DNA from: JAHDCC01 sp964551835
GTDB lineage: Bacteria; Actinomycetota; Acidimicrobiia; Acidimicrobiales; SZUA-35
DNA: 64,000 bases
Assembly: GCA_964551835.1 (NCBI GenBank)
Contig: CAZKEM010000042.1
Location: 108,702-172,701 of the forward strand
Reading direction: 5' to 3'
How positions within the stretch are numbered: position 1 is the first letter of the stretch; each line of letters starts with the position of its first letter. Below the pieces are notes generated by a model, which worked only from the letters and a program-made list of their open reading frames with translations, did no database searches and was not told the origin of the DNA. Position numbers and translations under genes: made by a program. This document shows positions 52,475 through 61,559 of this stretch, in pieces.

Positions 52475-53254
52475 ATGGCACGTCTCACTCACTTAGACCG
52501 TTCGATCGAAGGCAAGGTTGCTATTGTCACGGGAGCCGCGTCTGGCCTCGGACGTTCAATAGCCCACTTATTGGCCGACGAGGGGGCGAAGGTCGGTCTG
52601 ATTGACCGAACCAGTGGCGGAATTCACTTGGTTGCAACCGAGATTGAAGAGGCCGGGTATCCGGTAGTCGGTCAGGTCGCTGACGTGTCTGACAACGAGG
52701 CGGTCAACCGGGCCGTGGATGTGATACGAGCCGAGCTCGGTCCGATTGACGTGCTGGTCAATAACGCCGGTGTGAGCGTTACTGCCCCAATTGATGATGA
52801 TGACTACGATGAGGCATGGGGGACAACGCTTGGCGTCAACCTAGAAGCTCACGCTCTCCTTACCCGAGCTTGCCTGCGAGACCTTTTGAGAACTGGACAA
52901 GGTCGTATTGTTAACATCGCATCGACCGAAGGGTTCGGGGCAACGCCCGAAATGACGCCTTACACCGCCTCAAAACATGGTGTGATCGGCCTTACCCGCG
53001 GGCTCGCCGTTGAGCTGGGTCCGAAAGGCGTCACCGTTAACTGCGTGGCCCCAGGAACGATCCGTACTGGCATGAATGCCGCCGTGTCCGAAGAGGACAA
53101 GGCGGTGTTTGCTGCCCGTCGGGTTCCCGTCGGGCGTTACGGCGAGCCCGAAGAGGTTGCCCAGATTGTATTGTCACTTGTGTTGCCGGCATCTTCGTAC
53201 ATAAACGGCACCGTCGTGGTCGTTGATGGCGGCACGACGGCTCAGCACACCTGA
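52475..53254 (+). CDS. SDR family oxidoreductase (FabG-like)
   Basis: 259 residues of the classical short-chain dehydrogenase family. The nucleotide-binding glycine motif is VTGAASGLGRSIA, then VLVNNAGVSV, catalytic ASTEGFGATPEMTPYTASKH with Ser/Tyr/Lys, and VAPGTIRTGM. FabG-like by general look, but the C-terminus is not diagnostic. The Asp of GLIDRTSG after the second strand suggests NAD(H). Substrate unknown. It starts 66 bases after the small protein gene. Confidence 0.92.
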   Translation: MARLTHLDRSIEGKVAIVTGAASGLGRSIAHLLADEGAKVGLIDRTSGGIHLVATEIEEAGYPVVGQVADVSDNEAVNRAVDVIRAELGPIDVLVNNAGVSVTAPIDDDDYDEAWGTTLGVNLEAHALLTRACLRDLLRTGQGRIVNIASTEGFGATPEMTPYTASKHGVIGLTRGLAVELGPKGVTVNCVAPGTIRTGMNAAVSEEDKAVFAARRVPVGRYGEPEEVAQIVLSLVLPASSYINGTVVVVDGGTTAQHT

Positions 53255-53280
53255 ACGAAGGCTCTGTTCGGCCGCAGGGT

Positions 53281-53532
53281 TCATACAGACTGAAGAAGTG
53301 GCTCACGGGTCTCAGCTGGATTTGTGTATTCGCCAGGCTGTTGTGCACTTTTCCTGACGGCGACGACGTCGGCTGTTCGATAGCTGGCCAGTCGACTGCT
53401 CCAAGAATCAATGACTTGGCGTCCGTCCCCATGAGCAAAGAAGGTCGTCATTGGACCTTCCTGTTGGTAGGCGTCGGCGCCGTCTACGACATCTGTTGTG
53501 TTGTCCGAAAGGGTTACTGCGAAAAGGGCCAT
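53281..53532 (-). CDS. Uncharacterised small protein
   Basis: 83 residues from ATG 53532 with AGGAG six bases upstream, so translation looks real. It begins MALFAVTLSDNTTDVVDGAD and contains YQQEGPMTTFFAHGDGRQV, a short predicted strand-rich core. No family recognised. Convergent with the SDR gene (26 bases). It might be an actinobacterial conserved small protein; I cannot confirm. Confidence 0.62.
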   Translation of the reverse strand: MALFAVTLSDNTTDVVDGADAYQQEGPMTTFFAHGDGRQVIDSWSSRLASYRTADVVAVRKSAQQPGEYTNPAETREPLLQSV

Positions 53533-53606
53533 TGGTTTCTCCTGTATGTGAATCGCTCTACCGATACTTTAGAACGACGACCCTGTGAGGTACCAGGGGA
53601 GTAACC

Positions 53607-53632
53607 CTGTGGATTTAGGAATCTATCCACAG
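53607..53632. promoter_or_regulatory. Inverted CTGTGGAT/ATCCACAG pair, DnaA-box-like
   Basis: CTGTGGAT (53607-53614) and ATCCACAG (53625-53632) are exact reverse complements with a 10-base spacer. Each half is similar to the DnaA box TTATCCACA (CTATCCACA reads 8 of 9). The pair lies 75-100 bases upstream of the start of the 83-residue gene. GATTTAGG repeats directly next to each half. Confidence 0.4.
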
Positions 53633-53682
53633 ATTTAGGCCTCTTCAGGCCAGAATTTGAGTCTTCCTGTGAAAAACTAGAA

Positions 53683-54459
53683 TTAGCCCTTGTTCGCAAA
53701 CGGGTTACGGTAGCGACCTATGGCTTGCATGAAGAGGTGGTACATCACGGGTGGCTGATGGAGAAGGTACCGGCGCCAACGTCGTTGCGGTTCTCGAATG
53801 AGTCGCCAGAGCCACTCCGCTCCAATGGTTGTGATCCAAGATGGGGGGCGTTTCACGACGCCCGCTTCGTAGTCGATAGTTCCACCGAGCGGCAAGAAAA
53901 GCTTGGCATGAGGGAAGCGATCTCGGTACCTCATAATGAAATCTTCTTGAAGGCCGGCACCGACGCCGACGACGAGGACGCTTGCCTTACTCTCGTTGAT
54001 CATCTTTATTATCCGTTCGATTTCTTCTTCGTCGTCCTGGAAACCAGATGGAGGACCGTAGGCCCCAACTATTATTTCCCGTCCTACTTTGGCATTGATT
54101 TTCTCCTTGGCCTGGGTTGAGATGTCGCCCATTGCCCCGCACAGAAAGATCGTGACATCTGGTTCATCAGCCCATTTCGTGTAGTAGAGGGGCAACATGT
54201 CCGAACCCGACACTCGTTCTTTGATATCGAGCTTCAAAACCTTTGTGGCAAAGTAGAGAATTTGGCTGTCACATGTGATGACATCGAACTTCTGAGCAAT
54301 GTCGTAGAACTCACGGTCTTTCTGCAGCTTCGCGATCATGTCTACATGGAGCGTTAGAACCGTTCCCTCGCGAATCTCGAGCAGTTCGTCCATCGAAATG
54401 TTGTCGACATCCATGTTGAGGATGCGGACCTTGTCCGGACGTTTTGTCATCTCAGTCAT
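53683..54459 (-). CDS. WecG/TagA/CpsF-family glycosyltransferase
   Basis: 258 residues. Family segments: FDVITCDSQILYFATKVL, VSGSDMLPLYY, VTIFLCGAMGDIS, GAYGPPSGFQDDEEEIERII, VLVVGVGAGLQEDFI, and a C-terminal AEWLWRLIREPQRRWRRYLL, as in the transferases that add ManNAc or Glc-type sugars to undecaprenyl-linked acceptors. It should act at the inner membrane in exopolysaccharide or wall glycopolymer assembly. Last gene of an operon with an unknown enzyme and a Gfo/Idh/MocA oxidoreductase. Confidence 0.92.
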   Translation of the reverse strand: MTEMTKRPDKVRILNMDVDNISMDELLEIREGTVLTLHVDMIAKLQKDREFYDIAQKFDVITCDSQILYFATKVLKLDIKERVSGSDMLPLYYTKWADEPDVTIFLCGAMGDISTQAKEKINAKVGREIIVGAYGPPSGFQDDEEEIERIIKMINESKASVLVVGVGAGLQEDFIMRYRDRFPHAKLFLPLGGTIDYEAGVVKRPPSWITTIGAEWLWRLIREPQRRWRRYLLHQPPVMYHLFMQAIGRYRNPFANKG

Positions 54460-54489
54460 TCTTTTCTTGCTCTCTTTAACGATTTTGAC

Positions 54490-55374
54490 TTAGACCGCTA
54501 GCGCTTTGCCAGAGTCGAACCCGTTGATCAGGTTTACGGTCGACGATATGTTGGCATCGGAGGACGCTCCAAAAACAATCGACTCGATCAGAGGACGTTC
54601 GCAGACCCATTCCAGCGCTTCAGCCGGGGGGATGGCACCCGAGGCGAGCACAGACATTGCCACACATCGGACTGGCTTCTCTTCGAGCTTGCGATCGTAT
54701 GCTTCGATACCGCCCGACATGCGGAATCCTATTTTGTTGTAGTTGCAGGCAATGATCGGGTTCGTAATGTCGACTGTTTCGAGCGCGTCGACCATAGCCG
54801 GCATATTCATAGTGAAGAAGCCCGCTTCGGCCTCGTACTTTTCGTTGACGTAAGAGACGAACTCGGCGAAGATGTCGTAGTTTCCAAGACCCAGGAGCAG
54901 GTCAGCGACAACGTTTTGAAGGAACACTACTGGTGTGTCGACGTTTGCAAATCGGGCCATCTCAGCGTCGACGAGCATCCGCATCAATTGCCCAACGTCA
55001 CGTCCGACCGCTGATTTGGCGCCCCGGACCATCGCTTCCATGACACCGCCAGGAGCGACGGTTTTAATGGTTTCGATGACGCCTAACTCGCCGACCATAT
55101 TGTTGTACTTGTGAGCGTACGGCATGCCTGGAAGAAACTTGAAACCCTCGTAGCGTTCGGGGTTTACCGCGACGTGGTCAGCGATTTTGCCTATCTCATC
55201 ATGGGTCGTGCACATGAAGCTGCGGATTCCTCGATCGTAGGCGTTGTCAAGCACGTTTATGATCGATTGAGTATCTCGGAAACGCATCTGTTGTGCACGC
55301 GCCTTTTCTTCCGACATGTGGTTGACACCGAAAAACTGGTTGTCACCGAAAAGAATGCGGTCGATAGCAGTCAT
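54490..55374 (-). CDS. Uncharacterised enzyme-like protein in glycan operon
   Basis: 294 residues. I do not recognise a family with certainty. Segments ILFGDNQFFGVNHMSEEKA at the start, FMCTTHDEIGKIADH and PIIACNYNKIGFRMSGG alternate helix and strand, as in a TIM barrel, and ALEWVCERPLIESIVFGASS resembles the C-terminal part of aldo/keto reductase-like proteins. No signal or membrane segment. It overlaps the Gfo/Idh/MocA gene by 4 bases and precedes the transferase by 30, so a step in nucleotide-sugar or glycan synthesis is likely by context. Confidence 0.72.
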   Translation of the reverse strand: MTAIDRILFGDNQFFGVNHMSEEKARAQQMRFRDTQSIINVLDNAYDRGIRSFMCTTHDEIGKIADHVAVNPERYEGFKFLPGMPYAHKYNNMVGELGVIETIKTVAPGGVMEAMVRGAKSAVGRDVGQLMRMLVDAEMARFANVDTPVVFLQNVVADLLLGLGNYDIFAEFVSYVNEKYEAEAGFFTMNMPAMVDALETVDITNPIIACNYNKIGFRMSGGIEAYDRKLEEKPVRCVAMSVLASGAIPPAEALEWVCERPLIESIVFGASSDANISSTVNLINGFDSGKALAV

Positions 55375-56480
55375 ACACGATCCTTGAATTTTTTAAAGAG
55401 GCCTTTGCCAGCCTTAGCGTTGACAGGCTGGGAAATGCCCGTGTCGCCTCGAGAAATAGGTTCTGTGTCGTGGAGGCGGGAGATTTCTTCCACGATGTAG
55501 TCTGCTTCTGCTGCGGATGCGAACGTGCTAGCGGCCGGGTCGGGGTTGCCACTGATGGCCTCGGCAAACGAGTCGATCTGTGACGAGTACTCTTCACCAC
55601 GGATATAGAAGTCGACTGGTTCCTGCAGTTCTGTGATGTACCGAATGTTCCAGCCGTCCTCGAATTTTTCGAAGGAGTGACCAGGTTTGAGGTAGAGCCG
55701 GCACTCTTGGCGGTCAGCATAGATCTTGCCGTGGGTGCCATAGATAGTCAACGATGTTGACATCTTTCGGTAGGACTCGTCACTCCAGTTGGTTTCCAGC
55801 GTGCCGACGGCACCACCGCCATATCCGAAGATAGCGTAGACCGAGTCTTCGACGGCGGTTGAATGAACCTGACCAAGACGTCCACTAACTACCTCTTTGG
55901 GAGCGCCTGTGACGAAGTTCATCAGGTCGATTACATGGCATGCGTAGTCGTGAAGGCATCCGCCGCCCTCGGTCTTCTTTGATCGCCAAGTTCGGCCGCC
56001 GCCATCCGCTTTAGTTACGACTTGACCAAAAGCTTGCCCATCGATGTGATGAACCTTGCCAATGGCGTTCTGTTTAACGAGGCGTGCGGTTTCTCGGAAT
56101 GTCCCGATGAAACGGTTGTGGTAGCCGACTTGGTTTGCGAGGCCTTTTTCTTCAGCGATCATTGCTAGCTCACGGGACTGCTCAGCCGTTAGCGTCAGCG
56201 GCTTTTCGACGAAAACGGCCAAACCATTTTCCAGCGCTTGCTTAGCCAAGTTGAAGTGGGATGAAGTCGGCGTAGAGATGATGATGCCGTCGAGATTCAT
56301 TTCAGCAATCATCGTGTCGACGTTTTTGAATGTATCGATGCCTACTTGGGACCGTACGCCGGCGAGCATAAACGCTTGGCTGTCGCAGACCGCTACACAG
56401 TCAAGGTTGGGGTGTGCGTTAACTAAGGCGAGATGAGAGAGACCCATTTTCCCAACGCCAACAAGACCAATACGATGCAT
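55371..56480 (-). CDS. Gfo/Idh/MocA-family NAD(P)-dependent oxidoreductase
   Basis: 369 residues. The N-terminal Rossmann domain starts with RIGLVGVGKMGLSHLALVNA, followed by GIIISTPTSSHFNLA and the family Lys in FVEKPLT (EKP). The C-terminal alpha/beta domain includes GGGCLHDYACHVIDLMNFV, the conserved GxxxDxxxHxxDL pattern. Such enzymes oxidise or epimerise sugars, often UDP-sugars. First gene of the glycan operon; start ATG 56480. Confidence 0.93.
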   Translation of the reverse strand: MHRIGLVGVGKMGLSHLALVNAHPNLDCVAVCDSQAFMLAGVRSQVGIDTFKNVDTMIAEMNLDGIIISTPTSSHFNLAKQALENGLAVFVEKPLTLTAEQSRELAMIAEEKGLANQVGYHNRFIGTFRETARLVKQNAIGKVHHIDGQAFGQVVTKADGGGRTWRSKKTEGGGCLHDYACHVIDLMNFVTGAPKEVVSGRLGQVHSTAVEDSVYAIFGYGGGAVGTLETNWSDESYRKMSTSLTIYGTHGKIYADRQECRLYLKPGHSFEKFEDGWNIRYITELQEPVDFYIRGEEYSSQIDSFAEAISGNPDPAASTFASAAEADYIVEEISRLHDTEPISRGDTGISQPVNAKAGKGLFKKFKDRV

Positions 56481-56575
56481 GCCGCCACGATACCGATAAG
56501 GGACGCCGAGACCAATGAGTCTGCCTGCCTATATTATTGCAATTTGGTCGTTAGCGTCGACCAAGCACCTGACTG

Positions 56576-57331
56576 CTAAGTCTCGGTCGTTCTCGGATGG
56601 TTCGATTGGAGATCTTGGAGTAGTTCGATCTCGTCGGTGATAATGCCATCGACGCCAACGTCGAGTGCTCGGGTAATCTGGTCGACACTGTTTGGCGTCC
56701 AAACGTGTACTTGGGTGCCAGATTCCTGTATTCGACGCACTAACCACTTTCCGATGCGGTTTGGTCGAAATAGGTTTGGTACTTGGATACAGGCATATCT
56801 CAGCTGGCTTCGCGTGGTAAACACGGCTCGCAACACCAGCCAAAAGGTAGCAGCCACGCCGGGGGCCGTGCATAGTTCGGGCCCTAATAGGCGTTGTATC
56901 TTCTTGACTCTGCTACCCGAGAAAGAAGCCACACATACCCGGTCGACTGCGTTTGCTTGGGTGATGATTTTGGCCAGTGGCACCACAGCTCGGTCGGCTT
57001 TGGGATCGATGTTGAACTTCAGGTTCGGGAATTGCTGGAGGACTTCATCTAGGCGAGGAATCGTTCCGCCGCCTCGAAGTTGTACGTCTTTGAGTTCAGC
57101 CCAGGTTAGATCGGAAATGTAATCGGGGTTTCCCGTTAGTCGATTCAGTGTCGAGTCGTGGAAAACGACGACGACCCCGTCTTGTGATAACTGAATATCG
57201 GTCTCTATATAGGTGTAGCCAGCTGCCTTAGCCAGTCGGAATGCATCAATCGTGTTTTCCGTCGCCAGGTTTCCTCCCCGGTGTGCGAATAGTAGGGGCG
57301 ACGAATCGTGCTGCAGGAACGGCCAAGCCAT
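56576..57331 (-). CDS. Glycerophosphodiester phosphodiesterase
   Basis: Releases sn-glycerol 3-phosphate from glycerophosphodiesters. 251 residues from ATG 57331. Active site: LLFAHRGGNLATENTIDAF (His-Arg, Glu), YIETDIQLSQDGVVVVFHDS (Glu, Asp, His), LKFNIDPKADRA and a late HVWTPNSVDQI with GVDGIITDEIE. No export signal, so it acts in the cytosol. A TTG at 57367 would add 12 residues. The gene reads away from the SirB1-like gene. Confidence 0.95.
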   Translation of the reverse strand: MAWPFLQHDSSPLLFAHRGGNLATENTIDAFRLAKAAGYTYIETDIQLSQDGVVVVFHDSTLNRLTGNPDYISDLTWAELKDVQLRGGGTIPRLDEVLQQFPNLKFNIDPKADRAVVPLAKIITQANAVDRVCVASFSGSRVKKIQRLLGPELCTAPGVAATFWLVLRAVFTTRSQLRYACIQVPNLFRPNRIGKWLVRRIQESGTQVHVWTPNSVDQITRALDVGVDGIITDEIELLQDLQSNHPRTTET

Positions 57332-57546
57332 GCTCCCAGGATAAGACAGCGCCGACTGTACCGCCAAAGTTCGCTAAGAGAAATCCCAGGACATACTACA
57401 CGCTTTCACAGAATCGATCTATTTTCGAGATGGGGTTACAGGTAATGAGATATCGATCCGACTACTAATTCGAGCGGATCTCGACTAATTTATCGGTTGG
57501 CAACGGGCGACTGAAATGATGCTTGGTGCAAGGCGCGGGAAGAAAC

Positions 57547-58326
57547 ATGATTCCACAAATTGAGCGACTAAACGAACTGGTATCCAACGCAGATGGACGC
57601 CTTGATGCTGTGATGGCAACCGTCGCATCCGTCGATCATGAGGCTCCCACCGAAAAATCCGTGGCAGTCTCATTCGACCGCCTTGCAGCTTCGGCGCCGA
57701 ACGACCTCGACCGAACCGGCCTTCTTCATCATCTTTTTACGGAAGAAACCTTTGCCGGGGACAAGGTCGGGTACTACAACCCGAGCAATTCTTTGGTGCA
57801 TCGGGTGCTTAGTCGTCGACGCGGGAACCCATTGTCGTTAGCATCGATTGCCTTCGAGGTAGCGCGACGTCTTGATATTGAGTTGAGCGTCGTTGGGCTT
57901 CCCGGGCACGTCCTCATCGGAGACGGCCAGCATCCAAACCGCTGGTTTGACCCTTTCGCCGACGGCAACGAACTCGATATTGAATCATGCGCCCAGTTGT
58001 TCTCAATGTTAAACCCTGGCCAGGAATTCTCAGTCTCGATGCTCGATGCCCTGGACGCCAGAGCCGTTTCGCGCCGAATGCTCATGAATCTTAGAGTCTC
58101 CTATCTTCGCACCGGCGAGGTCGCACAACTGGTGAAGGTGTTGACACTACGAGCAAACATGACCGAGACCTCAGAACAGGAACAGGTCGAACTCGCTGAC
58201 ATGCTGAACGCTCTAGGACGGTATGAGTTGGCCGCTGTCCAACGTGAGCACCTGGCCGCCTCATTTCCTCAGAATGCAGATATTCATCTTCAGATGGCGA
58301 CGAGACACAGGTATCGTCGAAACTAA
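57547..58326 (+). CDS. SirB1-like transglutaminase-fold/TPR protein
   Basis: 259 residues. The N-terminal part has GYYNPSNSLVHRVLSRRRGN, PLSLASIAFEVARRLDIELS and VVGLPGHVLIGDG, the SirB1 family signature with a transglutaminase-like fold. The C-terminal part (about 165-255) has TPR-like helices (MLMNLRVSYLRTGEVAQLVK). ATG 57547 follows GGGAAGAAAC. The biochemical role is unclear. Its stop overlaps the start of the flavin reductase gene as TAATG. Confidence 0.88.
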   Translation: MIPQIERLNELVSNADGRLDAVMATVASVDHEAPTEKSVAVSFDRLAASAPNDLDRTGLLHHLFTEETFAGDKVGYYNPSNSLVHRVLSRRRGNPLSLASIAFEVARRLDIELSVVGLPGHVLIGDGQHPNRWFDPFADGNELDIESCAQLFSMLNPGQEFSVSMLDALDARAVSRRMLMNLRVSYLRTGEVAQLVKVLTLRANMTETSEQEQVELADMLNALGRYELAAVQREHLAASFPQNADIHLQMATRHRYRRN

Positions 58327-58874
58327 TGATCGATAGAGATGTCAAAAGGTGCCTTGGTCAGATGATCAAGGGTGTTCAAGTAGTTGCCGCTACCGACGGC
58401 TCGTTGACTCGGGCATATACCTCGCATTGGGTGACGCAGGTTTCATTCGATGAGCCGATCGTTATGGCTTCGGTTAGCCCGAAGCATGACACCTACCCGC
58501 TGATGAAGGACCAAGGTTGGTTTACGGTCTCATTGTTAGCGGCAGATCAGATTAGTGAAGGCCAGTACTTTTCGTACCCGGGACACAAGTTTAAATATGT
58601 CGCCCCTGAATACCTGGAGCTCAACCGAACTGGTGAGCCATTTGTTCCTAACTGTATTGCTTGGTTCCGCTGCAACGTCTTTGACCGGATCGAGCGATTC
58701 GACCACGATCTGTTCTTCGCAACGGTCGAGAGTGTTTCGGAGGGCCGCCTGAAAGAGCCGCCGTTGCTGTATTCGGCGCGTCATGGGTGGCGGTCAACCG
58801 GCGAAAATGCCCGAGAAAAAGGCCGATCTGTACGAGATGAACTGCTCCAAAGAGTCTCGGAATCCGGAGAATAG
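58326..58874 (+). CDS. Flavin reductase-like domain protein
   Basis: 182 residues of the split-barrel flavin reductase family: YTSHWVTQVSFDEPIVMASV, SPKHDTYPLMKDQGWFTVSL and LFFATVESVSEGR. Such proteins reduce FMN or FAD with NAD(P)H or hold flavin for a partner oxygenase; a specific partner is not visible. Start ATG 58326 overlaps the upstream stop, so the two are coupled. Confidence 0.88.
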   Translation: MIDRDVKRCLGQMIKGVQVVAATDGSLTRAYTSHWVTQVSFDEPIVMASVSPKHDTYPLMKDQGWFTVSLLAADQISEGQYFSYPGHKFKYVAPEYLELNRTGEPFVPNCIAWFRCNVFDRIERFDHDLFFATVESVSEGRLKEPPLLYSARHGWRSTGENAREKGRSVRDELLQRVSESGE

Positions 58875-58981
58875 TCGGCGAGAAGCTACACCATCGGAAA
58901 ACACGATGGCGAATATCTCTGTGAACAATATAATTTCTAGGCGGCCACCTTGGGTTACGACCCGTTGATACGCTAGCAACT

Positions 58982-60409
58982 ATGGCTAGATGCACGAAAA
59001 TTATTGCCACAATCGGCCCTGCGTCTTCAGACGAAGCCACCATGAAGGCGATGGTCGAAGCGGGTATGGACGTCGCTCGTCTAAATCTTTCCCATGGCAC
59101 GGTAGATGAATCGATCGAACGTCTCAAACAACTGCGCTCGATCTCGGAGACAGTAGGTCGCGACGTCGGCGTAATGGCGGACCTCCCCGGGCCGAAGGTT
59201 CGTATTGGCAAGGTCGAACCGGCGGTAGAGATTGCGGTCGACCAAAGTATCGACCTGGTTCCGGGCACCGGACCAAGCAAGAAGAATACCTTGACCGTCG
59301 ACTACGAACGTCTCCTCGTCGATGTTCGGGTCGGCGATCGCCTCTCGATTGGCGACGGCTCAATGATTCTCGAAGTCGTCGACAACTCGCCAACTGCGCT
59401 AAAGACGAAAGTTCTTTATGGTGGAATAATACAAGGTCGACCTGGCCTTCACATCCCATCGGACCGCCTCCAACTTACGACCCCAACACCGCACGACCTG
59501 CAACTGTTAGACGCTATGGTCGAAAACGACATCGATATGGTTGCCCTGTCGTTTGTCCGATCGGCCCATGACGTTCGTCGAATCGGTCTTGAACCCGCCC
59601 CCCGAGGTCCACTTGTCGTGGCCAAGATTGAGACCAAGGCAGCGATAGAGAACCTCGATGGTATTATTGCTGAGTCTGGAGCCATCATGGTCGCTCGTGG
59701 CGACCTTGGCACAGAATGCAGTCTGCACCAGCTCCCTCACCTTCAGAAAGACATTATCGCCCGATGTGTCGCCCTTGGCCGGCCAGCGATCACGGCTACA
59801 CAGATGCTCGAGTCGATGATAAAGGCACCAGCTCCGACGCGCGCAGAAGCATCCGACGTAGCTAACGCCGTCTTTGACGGGACTTCCGCTGTCATGCTCT
59901 CGGCCGAAACCGCGATTGGGCACGACCCGGCACATGTGATTGCCACGATGGCGCAGATCGCCGAAGAAGCGGACCGAAAGTTCAACTATGACAGTTGGCC
60001 GAGAGATCTAAGACGGTCAGGCATGTTAGAAACTCAGAGCGCAGACGCTGCGGTCACCGACACCATGACGTTGGCTACTTGGGAAGCAGCTCGTTCGATT
60101 GGTGCGTCGGCGATTATCTGCATCACTCGTTCTGGTTTCACCGTTCGTGCTATCGCTCGATTCCGCCCCGATACACCGATCTTGGCGTTTAGCCCAGTGG
60201 ACCGGACGCTTCGCCAACTGACCATGAGTTGGGGTGCAAACCCAATAAAGATAGATCGAATCGAAGACAACCGCACGACCGTCGACGAAGTATTATCGCT
60301 GGCTAGAGCCCGCGGCCATATTCGTAGTGGGGACACCGTGGCCGTGTTAGCTGGCATGGACGGCAATAGCCCAGCAACGGACAGTTTGAGATTGGTTCGC
60401 TGCCCGTAG
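58982..60409 (+). CDS. pyk: Pyruvate kinase
   Basis: Last step of glycolysis, phosphoenolpyruvate to pyruvate with ATP formation. 475 residues. Motifs: CTKIIATIGPASSDEATMKA, VARLNLSHGT, DLPGPKVRIGKV, IMVARGDLGTEC, ATQMLESMIKAPAPTRAEAS with DVANAVFDGTSAVMLSAETA, and a C-terminal allosteric domain. Complete and normal length. 107 bases separate it from the flavin reductase gene. Confidence 0.98.
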   Translation: MARCTKIIATIGPASSDEATMKAMVEAGMDVARLNLSHGTVDESIERLKQLRSISETVGRDVGVMADLPGPKVRIGKVEPAVEIAVDQSIDLVPGTGPSKKNTLTVDYERLLVDVRVGDRLSIGDGSMILEVVDNSPTALKTKVLYGGIIQGRPGLHIPSDRLQLTTPTPHDLQLLDAMVENDIDMVALSFVRSAHDVRRIGLEPAPRGPLVVAKIETKAAIENLDGIIAESGAIMVARGDLGTECSLHQLPHLQKDIIARCVALGRPAITATQMLESMIKAPAPTRAEASDVANAVFDGTSAVMLSAETAIGHDPAHVIATMAQIAEEADRKFNYDSWPRDLRRSGMLETQSADAAVTDTMTLATWEAARSIGASAIICITRSGFTVRAIARFRPDTPILAFSPVDRTLRQLTMSWGANPIKIDRIEDNRTTVDEVLSLARARGHIRSGDTVAVLAGMDGNSPATDSLRLVRCP

Positions 60410-60479
60410 TACAACACGTAAATCGTTGTGTATCAACGAGCCAACGTTTTGTGCGCACTCGGTTTTGCTTGAGTAGGAT

Positions 60480-60932
60480 GTGATCGTGTCGAACATATCT
60501 TTCAGCCCCACGGGCGTACCTGAGACGATTCTTCAACCAGAGGACCAAGCGGCGCTCGATGAACTTTCAGCAGCCCTCGACTCGCCCTCCGAGGACAAAC
60601 GCAACGCTGTTTCGGCCGTCGTCGCCAAATGGCCTACCTTTCTGGATGCATGGGCTCAACTTGGCAACCTCGCTCGAGACGACGTTGAAGCATACTCGGC
60701 CTATCGGGTTGGCTATCACCGTGGACTAGACCGGCTTCGTCAAAGTGGTTGGCGAGGTTCCGGTTACGTTAAGTGGGACCACGAAACCAACCGGGGGTTT
60801 CTCCGAGCCCTTCGTGGTCTAGAAATATCTGCCGCCGCGATCGAAGAAGCGGACGAAGCTGAACGTTGCCGGCTCTTTCTACTCCAGCTCGACCCTCAGT
60901 GGGATAAGACCAACTGGCCACAGCCAGTTTGA
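60480..60932 (+). CDS. DUF3151 protein
   Basis: 150 residues. The central YSAYRVGYHRGLDRLRQSGW and the neighbouring NRGFLRALRGL with EAERCRLFLLQLDP match DUF3151, a family restricted to actinobacteria and without a known function. Helical and soluble. Start GTG 60480, close behind GTAGGA; GTG 60486 is an alternative. Stop overlaps the next start (TTGA), so it is coupled to mobA. Confidence 0.86.
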   Translation: MIVSNISFSPTGVPETILQPEDQAALDELSAALDSPSEDKRNAVSAVVAKWPTFLDAWAQLGNLARDDVEAYSAYRVGYHRGLDRLRQSGWRGSGYVKWDHETNRGFLRALRGLEISAAAIEEADEAERCRLFLLQLDPQWDKTNWPQPV

Positions 60933-61543
60933 ACACGACTAACTACATGGGCGCTGTTCTTTGTGGAGGGCAGTCCAAAAGATTCGGCTCCGATAAGGCC
61001 GTTACCGAGCTCTTATCAGGCCGGTTACTGGCTCAGGCCCCCATAGACGCACTACGCCTGGCCGGAATTGACCCAGTCGTGGCTGTGGGCGGCAACTTCA
61101 GCGCCCAGCTAGGGGTCCCCACAATAGCCGACCGCTGGGCTGGTCAAGGCCCGCTAGCAGGCCTAGCAACGGCGCTGCTTTATGCCACCCAAAGCCACGT
61201 CGTAGCGACTCCCTGCGACGTCCCACTGCTCCGAGCCGAACACGTTTCGCTGCTTACAGAAGCCTGTTTAGCTGACCCGGCGGGCGACGTTGCAGTCGTT
61301 GCGGAAGTAAATGGCCAGGTCGAGCCTTCCCTTGGGGTGTGGCCCAGCTCATGGGGGAGGCCGCTAATCACCGAAATCAGGTCAGGTAGACTTCGCCTGC
61401 GTCACGTACTCAATGTCGGCCCGTTCCGTACGGTAACGGTTCCAGCTGAAGCAATCGGTGACGCCGACACCCCTGAGGAACTGGAAGCCTTAATCAACAA
61501 GGACTACAAACCCACTCAGTCGCGCTCAGCAGAGTTCGAATAG
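60929..61543 (+). CDS. mobA: Molybdenum cofactor guanylyltransferase
   Basis: Adds GMP to molybdopterin to make the guanine dinucleotide form of the cofactor, used by enzymes such as formate dehydrogenase. 204 residues. Nucleotide-binding GAVLCGGQSKRFGSDKA, VVATPCDVPLL, and VEPSLGVWPSSW are typical of the family. TTG 60929 is coupled to DUF3151; ATG 60947 would start at MGAVLCGG. No other molybdopterin gene is in the window. Confidence 0.92.
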   Translation: MNTTNYMGAVLCGGQSKRFGSDKAVTELLSGRLLAQAPIDALRLAGIDPVVAVGGNFSAQLGVPTIADRWAGQGPLAGLATALLYATQSHVVATPCDVPLLRAEHVSLLTEACLADPAGDVAVVAEVNGQVEPSLGVWPSSWGRPLITEIRSGRLRLRHVLNVGPFRTVTVPAEAIGDADTPEELEALINKDYKPTQSRSAEFE

Positions 61544-61559
61544 CCTAGGATACGCAACC

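Noticed and set aside
52163..52492. 109-codon minus-strand frame opposite the small gene at 52106
   Set aside because: The plus-strand product looks more protein-like and has a ribosome site; both cannot be real.
60410..60479. Short ACAAC...GTTGT repeat after pyk as terminator
   Set aside because: Only five pairs with a 9-base loop and no T-run; too weak.
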